Shown here piece by piece: positions 46,971 to 56,443 of a stretch of 64,000 bases of DNA. The position numbers and the translations under genes were made by a program. This stretch comes from CAVRQM01 sp963732775 (GTDB lineage Bacteria; Pseudomonadota; Alphaproteobacteria; Acetobacterales; Acetobacteraceae), in NCBI GenBank assembly GCA_963732775.1, contig CAVTAR010000001.1:310001-374000 (forward strand), in the 5' to 3' direction. The stretch's first letter is position 1, and the number at the start of each line of letters is the position of its first letter. Under the pieces are notes generated by a model that searched no databases, was not told the origin of the DNA, and saw nothing but the letters and a program-made list of their open reading frames with translations.

Positions 46971-47501
46971 TTTCGGCGGCGGGCGGCGGCGGAAGGCGTC
47001 CAGGCTCACCACCTGCGGCGCCTCCTCCGACGGCTCGGCGGCGGGGCCGACCTCCGGCTCCGGCGCTGGCTCCGGGATCGCTTCCATGTCGGGGCGGAAG
47101 CGCAGGCCGAACTGCACGGGCGGGTCGGCGAACGCGGTCACGGCGGCGAACGGGATCGACAGCGTGGCCGGCACGCCGCCGAACGACAGGCCGACGGTGA
47201 CGCTGGCCGCCTCGGTGTCGACCTGCAGGTTCCAGAACTGGTGCTGCAGGACGATGGTCATCTCCTGCGGATACTGGGCGCGGATGCGGCCCGGCACCAC
47301 GGTGCGCGGGTGGTCGGTGCGGAAGGTGAGATAGAAGTGGTGCTCGCCCGGCAGCCCGTTGTCGGCGGCGAACTGCAACGCGCGGACCAGCACGTGGCGC
47401 AGCGCCTGCTCGGTCCAGTCGTCGTACGGCAACAGGCTTTCCGGCCGCTGCGTGCCTTCGGCCGGCCCGTCGCCGTCGCTGCCGTGGTCCTGGTCCATCA
47501 C
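46965..47501 (-). CDS. sspB: ClpXP adaptor SspB (alphaproteobacterial type)
   Basis: 178 aa. The SspB fold is recognised by HFYLTFRTDHPRTVVPGRIRAQYP, EMTIVLQHQFWNLQV, SVTVGLSFGGVPATLSIPFAAVTAFADP and VQFGLRF. An acidic linker follows, then the C-terminal ClpX-binding motif VVSLDAFRRR. SspB delivers ssrA-tagged proteins to ClpXP. It is divided from ssrA, the source of the tag, by only about 90 bp, a functional pairing. Confidence 0.9.
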   Translation of the reverse strand: MMDQDHGSDGDGPAEGTQRPESLLPYDDWTEQALRHVLVRALQFAADNGLPGEHHFYLTFRTDHPRTVVPGRIRAQYPQEMTIVLQHQFWNLQVDTEAASVTVGLSFGGVPATLSIPFAAVTAFADPPVQFGLRFRPDMEAIPEPAPEPEVGPAAEPSEEAPQVVSLDAFRRRPPPKS

Positions 47502-47593
47502 CCGTCGTCCCGCATGGCCAGACCCTTAGCGCTGCCAGCCGGGGACGGGAAGGGCCGGGGACGGAAATGCCGCAGACGGGAAGGGGCGAAAGT

Positions 47594-47858
47594 GGGGGGC
47601 TTCTGTTGCCCGGTGCCCCCCGGACCGCGTCATCACTGCTTACGCAGCGATGGCGAGCGCCTCATGATTGTCATTGGCACTTGTGTGTTGGCCCGATGAC
47701 GGCGGAACCATGCCGGGCAAAAAGTGAGTCTTTACCGCGCGTGTCGAGCCTGTGTCGCCCCCTGATCGACCGTCTGCCGTGGTGGAGGCGCCGGGTACTG
47801 CCCCCGGGTCCACAACGCTTATTCCACGCACCGTTTATCGCCATAGCTGGCAAGCCAG
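47594..47858 (-). ncRNA. ssrA: Circularly permuted (two-piece) tmRNA
   Basis: Rescues stalled ribosomes. Read on the minus strand, the acceptor piece comes first and ends in GCGCCTCCACCA (CCA end at 47780). After a short spacer, the coding piece begins GGGGGCGACACAGGCTCGACA (about 47762), equivalent to the usual tmRNA 5' end. The tag frame GCC AAT GAC AAT ... GCG TAA at 47678-47640 encodes ANDNHEALAIAA, with the usual AA end recognised by ClpXP. This 3'-before-5' order is the permuted alphaproteobacterial form, processed into two RNAs. A GC hairpin at 47594-47621 lies near the 3' end. TATATA at 47866-47871 is a candidate -10. Ends are approximate. Confidence 0.93.
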
Positions 47859-47903
47859 CGTTTCGTATATAGGCTGCCCGCCGCGCCGGGAGAAGGGCCT
47901 TCG

Positions 47904-48824
47904 ATGACGCTGACCGCCGAGCAGCAGGCCGACGTCGATGCCGCGCGCGCGGCCGCCACGCCGACCCGCCGCGCGAGCGTGCCGGCGCTGGAGGCGCTGC
48001 TGTTCCAGGCGATCCCGGTGCTGGACCACGGCTTCGTGCGGGTGATCGACTACATGGGCGACGACGCCGCCGTGGTGCAGGCGGCCCGCGTCTCCTACGG
48101 GCGCGGCACCCGGCGGGTGAGCGAGGACGCCGCGCTGATCCGCTACCTGATGCGCCACCGCCACTCGACGCCGTTCGAGATGGCCGAGATCAAGTACCAC
48201 GTGAAGCTGCCGATCTTCGTCGCCCGCCAGTGGATCCGCCACCGCACCGCCAGCGTGAACGAGGTCTCCGGCCGCTATTCGGTGCTGGACCGCGAGTTCT
48301 ACGTGCCGGCGCCCGAGCACCTCGCGGCACAGAGCGCCAGCAACCGCCAGGGCCGCGGCGCGGTGCTGCAAGGCGCCGAGGCGGAGGCGGTGCTGGCCAT
48401 GCTGCGCGCCGACGCCGAGCGGGCGCACGGCCATTACGCCGAGCTGCTGGGGCAGGACGATCCGGCGCGGCTGGGGCTCGCCCGCGAGCTGGCGCGGGTG
48501 AACCTGACGCTCGGCACCTATACGCAGTGGTACTGGAAAAGCGACCTGCACAACCTGCTGGGCTTCCTCGCGCTGCGGGCGGACGCGCACGCCCAGTGGG
48601 AGATCCGCGCCTATGCCGAGGCGATGCTGCGCACCGTCGAGGCCTGGGTGCCGCTGAGCTTCGCCGCGTTCCGCGAGTACCGGCTGGGCGCGGTGACGTT
48701 CTCGGCTTCGGCGCTGGCCGTGCTGCGGCGCATGCTGGCGGGGGAACCCGTGGAGCAGGACACGAGCGGCCTGTCGCGGGGCGAGTGGGCGGAGTTCCGG
48801 GCGGCATTGGAGGTTGGCGCATGA
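47904..48824 (+). CDS. thyX: FAD-dependent thymidylate synthase
   Basis: Makes dTMP from dUMP using FADH2 and methylene-THF. 306 aa, ATG 47904 with GGGAGAAGG upstream. The ThyX motif RHRTASVNEVSGRY is at residues 112-125. Other conserved parts are HRHSTPFEMAEIKYHVKLPIF and LGTYTQWYWKSDLHNLLGFLALR. Length is typical for the alphaproteobacterial class. It diverges from ssrA. Confidence 0.96.
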   Translation: MTLTAEQQADVDAARAAATPTRRASVPALEALLFQAIPVLDHGFVRVIDYMGDDAAVVQAARVSYGRGTRRVSEDAALIRYLMRHRHSTPFEMAEIKYHVKLPIFVARQWIRHRTASVNEVSGRYSVLDREFYVPAPEHLAAQSASNRQGRGAVLQGAEAEAVLAMLRADAERAHGHYAELLGQDDPARLGLARELARVNLTLGTYTQWYWKSDLHNLLGFLALRADAHAQWEIRAYAEAMLRTVEAWVPLSFAAFREYRLGAVTFSASALAVLRRMLAGEPVEQDTSGLSRGEWAEFRAALEVGA

Positions 48825-49745
48825 TCGTCTGCTTCGGCTCGATCAACCTCGACCTGGTCTTTCCGGTCCCGCATCTGCCGACGCCGGGCGAGACCGTGCT
48901 CGGCCGCGCGATGCGGGTGGAGCCCGGCGGCAAGGGCGCCAACCAGGCCGTCGCCGCCGCCCGCGACGGCGCCCGCGTGCTGCTGGCCGGGGCCGTCGGG
49001 CGGGACGCGCTGGCCGCCCAGGCGCTCGCTACCCTGCGCGACAGCGGCGTCGACACCGGCCGCGTGGCGGCGGTCGACACGGCGACCGGGGCGGCGGCGA
49101 TCTGCGTCGATCCGGACGGGCGCAACCTGATCGCGGTCGCCTCCGGCGCCAACCTGCTGGCCCGCGCGGCCCAGGTGGAGGACGCGGTGCTCGGCCCCGA
49201 GACGACGCTGCTGGTGCAGGCCGAGACCGAGCTGGCCGAGGTCGCCGCCCTCATCCGGCGCGCCAAGGGTCGGGGCTGCCGGGTGGTGCTGAACCTCGCC
49301 CCCGCCGCGCCGCTGGCACCCGAGGTGCTGCGCGCGGTGGATGTGCTGGTGGTGAACCAGGACGAGGGCGGCTGGCTCGGCACCCAGCTCGGCACCGGCG
49401 TCGGGGCGGGCAGCCTGCAGTGCGGCACTCGGCGACATCGTGGTGGTGGAGACGCGCGGCGGCAGCGGGCTCGACGCGGCGCTGCCGTCGGGGCCGCTGA
49501 AGCTTGCGGTGCACGACGTGAGCGTGGTGGACACCACCGGCGCCGGCGACTGCTTCACCGGCGTGCTGGCCGCGGCACTGGACCGCGGCGAGGCGGTGGA
49601 GGCGGCGGTGCGGCGGGCCAACGTCGCCGCCGGGCTGTGCTGCACGCGGCACGGCACGCAGCGGAGCATGCCGATGGGCCACGAGACGGAGGCGGCGCTG
49701 GCGGGTGCGGGCGACAGTCCGGCGGCCGAGGCGGAGCAGGAGTGA
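48821..49745 (+). CDS. rbsK: Ribokinase (PfkB family; one frameshift)
   Basis: ATG 48821 overlaps the thyX stop (ATGA). The N-terminal motif is FGSINLDLVFPVPHLPTPGET with RVEPGGKGANQAVAAAR. The C-terminal PfkB signature is VVDTTGAGDCFTGVLAAAL with catalytic Asp and anion hole. One extra base near 49417-49424 splits the gene; the span of 925 nt (3n+1) gives 307 aa. Substrate ribose is the best guess from the GGKGANQAVAAAR form; other sugars are possible. Confidence 0.88.
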
Positions 49746-49814
49746 CGCCGTAGACGTCCGTCGCCAGACGGCCGCGACGCCCGGGGGGAAGGCTCCGGGG
49801 AAGCCAGCGCAGCG

Positions 49815-50936
49815 CTACACCACGCTGATCGCCGGCCCCTTCTCCCGCGCCGGACGTGCGGCGATCACCTCCGCTACCCGTGCGGCCACCGCCGCGAAGG
49901 CGCGCGCCGCCTCGCCCTCGGGTTCGGCGGCCACCACCGGTGCGCCCGCATCCCCCGCCTCGCGGATCGCCAGCAGCAGCGGCACCTCGCCCAGGAACGC
50001 GATGCCGAGCTTGGCCGCCTCGTCGCGGGCGCCGCCATGGCCGAACACATCGCTGCGCCCGCCGCAATGCGGGCAGGCGAAATAGCTCATGTTCTCGACC
50101 AGACCCAGGATCGGCACCTGCGTCTTCTCGAACATCCGCACGCCGCGCCGCGCGTCCAGCAGCGCGATGTCCTGCGGCGTGGAGACGATCACCGCGCCGG
50201 TGAGCGCCACCCGCTGCGCCATGGTGAGTGCCACGTCGCCGGTGCCGGGCGGCATGTCGACCACCATCACGTCGAGCGGGCCCCACTCGACCTGCCCCAT
50301 CATCTGCTCGAGCGCGCTCATCACCATCGGCCCGCGCCAGATCATCGCGGTGTCCTCGTCGACCAGGAAGCCGATCGACATGGCCCGCACCCCCCAGGCG
50401 TCGAGCGGCACCATGCGCTCGCCGCGCAGCTCCGGCCGGCGCGACAGGCCGAGCATCCGCGGCAGGCTCGGGCCGTACACGTCGGCGTCGAGCAGGCCGA
50501 CCCGTCGCCCCGACGCGGCCAGGGCGACGGCAAGGTTGACCGCCACCGTGCTCTTGCCGACGCCGCCCTTGCCGGAGGCCACCGCGATCACCGCCCCCAC
50601 GCCCTCCAGCAGCAGTTTTCGCGCCGGCGAGGTGGCGGCGGGCGCCGGTGCGGGCGCGGGGGCAGGCTGGGACGGCGGGGCGCCCTCGCGGTGCGCCGTC
50701 AGGATCGCGCTCGCATTGTGCACCCCGGGCTCGCGGGCCAGCCGCGCCTCCACCGCGCGGCGCACCGGCTCCATCTGATGCGCGCGCTGGCGGTCGGTCA
50801 GCAGCGTCACCTGCACCAGGCCGCCCTTCACCTGCACGGCATCGACCAGCCCCGCGCTCACGATGTCGCGGCCGCTGGCCGGGTCGGCGACGTCGCGCAG
50901 CGCCTCGCGCACGCTGTCGGCAGTGGGACTGGCCAT
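49815..50936 (-). CDS. mrp: Mrp/ApbC/NBP35 iron-sulfur carrier ATPase
   Basis: 373 aa. The N-terminal DUF59/MIP18 domain spans about residues 1-85, followed by a Pro/Ala linker (PAPAPAPA) and a ParA-like ATPase with deviant Walker A SGKGGVGKST (121-130), DADVYGPSLPRMLG, VVDMPPGTGD and PQDIALLDARRG. The Fe-S ligands are C288 and C291 (CPHC). It carries clusters to apo-proteins in the cytoplasm. Single gene, convergent with rbsK. Confidence 0.95.
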   Translation of the reverse strand: MASPTADSVREALRDVADPASGRDIVSAGLVDAVQVKGGLVQVTLLTDRQRAHQMEPVRRAVEARLAREPGVHNASAILTAHREGAPPSQPAPAPAPAPAATSPARKLLLEGVGAVIAVASGKGGVGKSTVAVNLAVALAASGRRVGLLDADVYGPSLPRMLGLSRRPELRGERMVPLDAWGVRAMSIGFLVDEDTAMIWRGPMVMSALEQMMGQVEWGPLDVMVVDMPPGTGDVALTMAQRVALTGAVIVSTPQDIALLDARRGVRMFEKTQVPILGLVENMSYFACPHCGGRSDVFGHGGARDEAAKLGIAFLGEVPLLLAIREAGDAGAPVVAAEPEGEAARAFAAVAARVAEVIAARPAREKGPAISVV

Positions 50937-51092
50937 GCGGCAGGTGCGCTCCTGAGTTGAAAACCGCGCCGGGCGGGCGATATCGCAGAGTTGGGTGGCG
51001 CGGCCGGCCGTGCCAATGGCGCGCCTCCGGCTGCCGCGCTAAAGCCCCGCGACCGGCGTGCTTGGCGCCGCATTCAGGAGAACCACCGCCTC

Positions 51093-52271
51093 ATGCCCTG
51101 GAACAACGGCGGCCCCGGCGGCTCGGACGGGCCACCGAACCCGTGGGGCGTGCCCCCCGGCGGCCCTGGCGGACGCAACGGCAGTGGCGAGCGACCGCGC
51201 GGCCCCGAGGGGCGCGGTGCCGGCCAGCGCGGGCCGTGGGGCGGCACGTCGTCGCCCGAGATCGACGAGCTGATCGGCCGGGCGCAGGCCTGGGTGCGAC
51301 GCCTGCAGCCGCCGTCGTTCGGCGGCGGCCCGCGCCGCGGCCGTCGGTTCTCCGGCGGCCGGGGGGCGGTGCTGCTGCTGGTCGCGGCGGCGGCGCTGTG
51401 GCTGGCCAGCGGCTTCTACCGGGTGCAGCCGGACGAGCTCGGCGTGGTGACGCGCTTCGGCGCCTATGTCCGCTCCTCGTTCCCCGGGCTGAACTACCAC
51501 CTGCCCTGGCCGATCGAGGGGGTGGAGACGCCGGCGGTGACGCGCATCAACCGCGTGGAGGTCGGTTCGGACACGAACGGCCAGGACGTGCTGCAGGAAA
51601 GCCTGATGCTGACCGGCGACGAGAACATCATCGACATCGACTTCGCGGTGTTCTGGCGCATCCGCGACCCGGTGAAGTACCTGTTCTCGACCCGCGACCC
51701 CGACCACACGGTGTCCCAGGTGGCCGAGAGCGTGATGCGCGAGGTGATCGGCAGCACGCCGATCCAGCCGGCGCTGACCACCGCGCGGGCCTCGATCGAG
51801 CAGAAGGTGCTGGCCGGCGAGCAGGCGGTGCTCGACAAGTATGGCACCGGCGTCGAGATCACCCAGGTGCAGCTGCAGAAGGTCGACCCGCCGGCCGACG
51901 TGATCGAGAGCTTCCGCGACGTGCAGCGGGCCAACACCGACGCCGAGCGGGCGCGCAACGAGGCCGAGTCGTACCGCAACGACATCGTGCCGCGGGCGCG
52001 CGGCGACGCGGCCAACGTGACGGCCAACGCCGACGCGCAGCGCCAGGCCGCGATCGCCCAGGCCAACGGCGAGTCGCAGCGCTTCCTGTCGGTGCTGAAG
52101 GCCTACGACGCCGCGCGCGGCGTGACGCTGGAGCGGCTGTACATCGAGACGATGCAGGACGTGCTGAGCCACACCCCGGCGACCGTGGTGGACGACACGC
52201 TGAAGGGCATCGTGCCGTTCCTGCCGCTGGGGCAGCCAGCAACACCGCCGCTGCCCGGAGCCGCGAAGTGA
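51093..52271 (+). CDS. hflK: FtsH modulator subunit HflK
   Basis: 392 aa, ATG 51093. A Gly/Pro/Asn-rich cytoplasmic N-terminus (MPWNNGGPGGSDGPP) is followed by one TM (AVLLLVAAAALWLASGFYRV) and an SPFH/band-7 domain (QPDELGVVTRFG, SFPGLNYHLPWPIE, VFWRIRDPVKYLF), then a long Ala/Arg/Glu coiled coil (RGDAANVTANADAQRQ). It forms the HflKC cage around FtsH. Its stop overlaps the hflC start (GTGA). Confidence 0.95.
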   Translation: MPWNNGGPGGSDGPPNPWGVPPGGPGGRNGSGERPRGPEGRGAGQRGPWGGTSSPEIDELIGRAQAWVRRLQPPSFGGGPRRGRRFSGGRGAVLLLVAAAALWLASGFYRVQPDELGVVTRFGAYVRSSFPGLNYHLPWPIEGVETPAVTRINRVEVGSDTNGQDVLQESLMLTGDENIIDIDFAVFWRIRDPVKYLFSTRDPDHTVSQVAESVMREVIGSTPIQPALTTARASIEQKVLAGEQAVLDKYGTGVEITQVQLQKVDPPADVIESFRDVQRANTDAERARNEAESYRNDIVPRARGDAANVTANADAQRQAAIAQANGESQRFLSVLKAYDAARGVTLERLYIETMQDVLSHTPATVVDDTLKGIVPFLPLGQPATPPLPGAAK

Positions 52272-53201
52272 GACCCCCCCTGATCGCCGCGGCCGCGGCC
52301 GCCTTCGTGGCGTTCCTGCTGCTGGCCTCGGCGCTGTTCACCGTGCAGCAGACCGAGCAGGTGCTGATCACCCAGTTCGGCCGCCCGGTGCGGGTGATCG
52401 ACACGCCCGGGCTGCAGGTGAAGCTGCCGTTCGTGCAGACCGCCATCAGCTTCGACCGCCGGCTGCTCGACTACGATTTCCCGTCCGAGGAGGTCATCCT
52501 CGGCGACCAGCGGCGGCTGATCGTCGACAGCTTCGTGCGCTACCGCATTACCGACCCGCTCAGCTACTACCAGGCGGTCGGCCCGTCCGAGGCCGGCATC
52601 CAGCGGGCGGCTCACCTCGGTCGCGCAATCGGCGCTGCGCCGCGTGCTGGGCAACGAGCAGCTGCTGAACGTGCTGTCCTCGCAGCGCGGCCGCATCATG
52701 GAGGCGATCCGCACCGACGTGGACGCCGAGATGAAGCAGTTCGGCGTCGCGATCGACGACGTGCGCATCCGCCGCGCCGACCTGCCGCCCGAGAACACGC
52801 AGGCCATCCTGTCGCGCATGAAGAGCGAGCGGCAGCGGGTCGCGGCGCAGGCGCGCGCCGAGGGCGCGGAGGCGGCCGCGCGGGTGCGGGCGGACGCCGA
52901 GCTGCAGCGCACCGTGATCCTGGCCAATGCGCGTGCCACGGCCGAGACCCTGCGCGGTCAGGGCGAGGCGCAGGCGATCGCGATCTACGCCGACGCCTAT
53001 CAGCGCGACCAGCACTTCTTCCAGACCTGGCGGACGTTGCAGGCATACCGGGAGGGTTTCGCGAGCGGCAACTCCCGGCTGGTGCTGACGCCAGGCTCGG
53101 ACTTCCTGCGCCTGCTGCGCGAGGCGCCGACGGTCGATGCCGCTCCCGCGCCCGCTTCCGTGCCCGCCACGCCCGACGTAGCGCCCGCGAAGAATCCCTG
53201 A
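52268..53201 (+). CDS. hflC: FtsH modulator subunit HflC (one frameshift)
   Basis: GTG 52268 overlaps hflK. TM at the N-terminus (LIAAAAAAFVAFLLLASALFTV), then the SPFH domain (QQTEQVLITQFGRPVRVI, PGLQVKLPFVQTA, VDSFVRYRITDPL) and a coiled coil (RADLPPENTQAILSRMK, ANARATAETLRGQGEAQAI). One extra base at about 52604-52610 splits it; the span of 934 nt (3n+1) gives 310 aa. Confidence 0.93.
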
Positions 53202-53225
53202 TGCGAGACACCGAGAGGAAACCCC

Positions 53226-54815
53226 ATGCGTAACGCCCGTTCCCCGTTCCTGCGCGCGGCCACGCTGGCGCTGTCCACGGCGCTGGTGGCCCCGGCGGCG
53301 CTGCTGCCGTTCGCGCCGCCGGCGGCCGCCCGCCCGGCGCCCGACAACTTCGCCGACCTCGCGGCACGGCTGCTGCCGGCGGTGGTGAACATCTCGTCGA
53401 GCCAGACCGTGACGGCGCAGAACAATCCGCACGGCGGGCCAGGCGGCCCCAACGGAGGGCCGGGTGCCGGGCCCGAGATGCCGATGTTCCCGCCGGGCTC
53501 GCCGTTCGAGCAGCTGTTCCGCGACTTCATGCAGCGCAACCATCGCGGCCAGGGCGGCGGCGGCCAGGGGGGCAACCAGCAGGGCCAGAATGCGCCGCCC
53601 GACGAGCCCGGCCGCAAGATGCAGAGCCTCGGTTCCGGCTACATCATCGATCCCTCCGGCATCGTCGTGACCAACAACCACGTGATCGACGGCGCCGACG
53701 AGATTACCGTGCGGCTGCAGGACGATACCGAGCTGAAGGCGACGCTGATCGGCCACGACGACCGCACCGACATCGCCGTGCTCCAGGTGCATAGCGACAA
53801 GCCGCTGCCCAGCCTGCCGTTCGGCAACAGCGATGCGATGCGCGTCGGCGAGTGGGTGCTGGCGATCGGCAACCCGTTCGGCCTGGGCGGCACCGTCACC
53901 GCCGGCATCGTCTCGGCGCGCGGGCGCGACATCAACCAGGGGCCGTACGACAACTTCATCCAGACCGACGCGCCGATCAACCGCGGCAACTCGGGCGGCC
54001 CGCTGTTCAACATGGACGGCGAGGTAATCGGCATGAACACCGCGATCTACTCGCCCTCGGGCGGCTCGATCGGCATCGGCTTCTCGATCCCGTCCAACGA
54101 GATCAAGACCGTGGTCTCGCAGCTACGCAACTTCGGGCACGCGCGGCGCGGCTGGCTCGGCGTGAAGATCCAGCAGGTGACGCCGGAGATCGCCGAAAGC
54201 CTCGGGCTGAAGGAGCCGGGCGGCGCGCTGGTGGCCAGCGTGGAGGACAACGGACCGGCCGCCAAGGCGGCCATCCAGAACGGCGACGTGATCCTGAAGT
54301 TCAACGACCAGGACGTGAAGGAGATGAAGGTGCTGCCGCGCATCGTCGGCGACACCGACATCAACAAGCAGGTGCCGGTTCAGGTGTGGCGCGACGGCAA
54401 GACGCGGCAGATCACCGTCACCGTGGGCGAGCTGCCCGAGGAGACGCAGGTCGCGAGCGCCGCACCCGACAAGCCGGCGCCCGACAAGGCGCTGCGGCTT
54501 TCCGGCCTGGGGCTCGAGCTCGGTGCGATCACCCAGGAGGCGCGCGACAAGTACAGCCTGAGCGCCGACCAGAAGGGCGTGGTCGTGACCAGCGTCACCG
54601 GCGGCGGCCCGGCGGCGGAGAAGGGCCTGAAGGCCGGCGACGTGATCGTGGAAGTCGCGCAGGAGGAGGTGGCCTCGCCCGAGGACGTGAGGACGCGGGT
54701 GGAACAGGCGCGCAAGGACGGCAAGGCGAACGTGCTGATGCTGGTGCAGAGCACCGACGGGCTGCGCTGGGTGCCGCTCACGCTGAAGGCGGACGCCAAG
54801 AGCAAACCCGGCTAG
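53226..54815 (+). CDS. degP: Periplasmic serine protease DegP/MucD (Do family)
   Basis: 529 aa. Signal peptide ends near PPAAARP (about residue 36). The catalytic triad is H152 (TNNHVID), D182 (RTDIAV) and S256 (RGNSGGPL). Two PDZ domains follow (RRGWLGVKIQQVTPEIAESLG and LGAITQEARDKYSL). The Gly/Gln-rich LA-loop insert at about residues 68-122 is long. It degrades misfolded envelope proteins. It is 24 bp after hflC, so membrane and periplasmic quality control are likely co-expressed. Confidence 0.95.
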   Translation: MRNARSPFLRAATLALSTALVAPAALLPFAPPAAARPAPDNFADLAARLLPAVVNISSSQTVTAQNNPHGGPGGPNGGPGAGPEMPMFPPGSPFEQLFRDFMQRNHRGQGGGGQGGNQQGQNAPPDEPGRKMQSLGSGYIIDPSGIVVTNNHVIDGADEITVRLQDDTELKATLIGHDDRTDIAVLQVHSDKPLPSLPFGNSDAMRVGEWVLAIGNPFGLGGTVTAGIVSARGRDINQGPYDNFIQTDAPINRGNSGGPLFNMDGEVIGMNTAIYSPSGGSIGIGFSIPSNEIKTVVSQLRNFGHARRGWLGVKIQQVTPEIAESLGLKEPGGALVASVEDNGPAAKAAIQNGDVILKFNDQDVKEMKVLPRIVGDTDINKQVPVQVWRDGKTRQITVTVGELPEETQVASAAPDKPAPDKALRLSGLGLELGAITQEARDKYSLSADQKGVVVTSVTGGGPAAEKGLKAGDVIVEVAQEEVASPEDVRTRVEQARKDGKANVLMLVQSTDGLRWVPLTLKADAKSKPG

Positions 54816-54842
54816 GCCCGTGCCGACGCAAGGAGGGGCGCC

Positions 54843-55529
54843 ATGGCTGTCACGCTGATCAACCCGTTCGAGGTCGAGCCCGAACGGGAAGCGGAGTTCG
54901 TTGCGAGCTGGATGCAGACCGCGACCGTCTTCGCGGGCGAGCGCGGCTATCTGGACACGCGCCTGCACCGCTCGCTGGATCCCGGCGCGCGCTTCCGCTT
55001 CGTCAACGTGGCGCACTGGAGCAGCGCCCAGTCGTGGGCGGACGCGATGCGCGCGTTCCCGCCGCACGAAGGCGGCTCGCCCGGGGTCAAGGGCAGCCCG
55101 GCGCTGTACGAGCCGGTGAGCGGTGGCTCGATCGAGGCGCGCAATGCCTCGGTGCAGGAGGAACTGCGCGGCCTCGAGGAGGGCCTGGCGCGGGCCTATC
55201 AGGCCAACGACGTGGGGTTCCTCGACCACCTGCTCGCCGACGACTACAGCGTGACGGACGGGCCGGGCACCGTCTCCGACAAGCGCAAGGTGCTGGCCGA
55301 CCATGCCGGCAAGCACCTGCGTGTCGCCGGTTTCCGCTTCGACGAGATGCTTGTGCTTCCTCTCGGCCCCGATGCGGCCACGGTGTCCGGTCAGTACACG
55401 TGGGAGGCGACCTATGACGGCCACCCGGTGCTGCCGACCTGCCGCTATCTCCGGGTCTACGCCAGGGAGGCGACCGGCTGGCGGCTGCGGACCGGGCAGG
55501 TGACGCCGGTGTTGCCGCCCCGGGCATAG
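54843..55529 (+). CDS. Two-domain protein: ABM monooxygenase-like plus SnoaL/NTF2-like
   Basis: 228 aa. The N-terminal ~90 residues fit the antibiotic biosynthesis monooxygenase (dimeric ferredoxin-like) fold: INPFEVEPEREAEFVASWMQ, GYLDTRLHRSLDPGARFRFVNVAHW. After a linker, the C-terminal ~130 residues fit DUF4440/SnoaL: EGLARAYQANDVGFLDHLLADDYSVTDG and TWEATYDGHPVLPTCRYLRVYAREATGWRL. RBS AAGGAGG precedes the ATG by about 5 bases. It lies 27 bp after degP. Role unknown, perhaps detoxification of a small molecule. Confidence 0.75.
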   Translation: MAVTLINPFEVEPEREAEFVASWMQTATVFAGERGYLDTRLHRSLDPGARFRFVNVAHWSSAQSWADAMRAFPPHEGGSPGVKGSPALYEPVSGGSIEARNASVQEELRGLEEGLARAYQANDVGFLDHLLADDYSVTDGPGTVSDKRKVLADHAGKHLRVAGFRFDEMLVLPLGPDAATVSGQYTWEATYDGHPVLPTCRYLRVYAREATGWRLRTGQVTPVLPPRA

Positions 55530-55555
55530 GCCGCCCCGGCCCGGCCGGCCGCTGG

Positions 55556-56443
55556 CTACCTGGTGGCATCGCCCCTCGAGACGAACTCCGACGCCCGGAA
55601 CCCCTGCGCGAACAGCACCGCGCGCAGGCCGGCATGGTCGACCCGCGCCCGCGCGACGGCGGCGACGACGGGCTTGGCGCGGAACGCGACGCCGAGGCCG
55701 GCCGCTGCCAGCATGGCCAGGTCGTTGGCGCCGTCGCCCACCGCCAGCGTCTCGGCGAGGTCGAGGCCATGCTCGGCCGCGAGGGCGCGCAGCGTCGCAA
55801 GTTTCGCCGCGCCGTCCAGGATCGGCTCGGCCAGGCCGCCGGTCAGCGCCGTCCCGTCGTCGAGCAGCACGTTGGCGCGGTGGACGTCGAAGCCGCAGCG
55901 GGCCGCGACGCGCGAGGTGAACCAGGTGAAGCCGCCCGAGACCAGCGCCGTGCAGGCCCCGTGCGCGCGCATGGTGGCGACCAGTTCCGCGGCACCCGGC
56001 GTCAGCGCCGTGCGCTCCCAGGTCGACTGGAGGGCGGCGAGCGGCAGGCCACGCAGCCTCGCCACCCGCTCGCGGAGCGCGGTCGCGAAGTCCACCTCGC
56101 CGTCCATGCTGCGCCGGGTGATGGCCGCCACCTGCTCGCCCACGCCGGCGAAGGCGGCGAGTTCGTCGAGCGTCTCCGAGGTGACGATGGTGCTGTCCAT
56201 GTCGGCCAACAGCAGCCGCTTGCGCCGGGCCGTGGCCGGGCCGGCGATCGCGTCCACCGGCGCCCCGGCGAGCGCTTCGGCGATGCGGGCCGGGTCCGGC
56301 GCGGCGGCACACGCGATGTCCACCGCCTCGCGTTCCGAGAGCGTGTCGGGTACGCCGCCGCCGACCGCCTCGCGCACCCGCGCGACCAGGGCGGGGCCGA
56401 GCGTGGCGGCATCGCGATCGACGACGAGGGTCAGGACGTGCAT
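55556..56443 (-). CDS. serB: Phosphoserine phosphatase
   Basis: 295 aa from ATG 56443. An N-terminal ACT-like region is followed by a HAD domain: the nucleophile D81 and acid D83 in LLLADMDSTIV, Ser in ALVSGGFTWFT, Lys in LDGAAKLATL, and AVGDGANDLAML. The last step of serine synthesis. The start overlaps the divergent miaA start by 6 bases. Confidence 0.94.
   Translation of the reverse strand: MHVLTLVVDRDAATLGPALVARVREAVGGGVPDTLSEREAVDIACAAAPDPARIAEALAGAPVDAIAGPATARRKRLLLADMDSTIVTSETLDELAAFAGVGEQVAAITRRSMDGEVDFATALRERVARLRGLPLAALQSTWERTALTPGAAELVATMRAHGACTALVSGGFTWFTSRVAARCGFDVHRANVLLDDGTALTGGLAEPILDGAAKLATLRALAAEHGLDLAETLAVGDGANDLAMLAAAGLGVAFRAKPVVAAVARARVDHAGLRAVLFAQGFRASEFVSRGDATR

Noticed and set aside
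47567..47872. Short open frames between sspB and thyX
   Set aside because: The region is explained by the permuted tmRNA; only the 12-residue tag frame is real.
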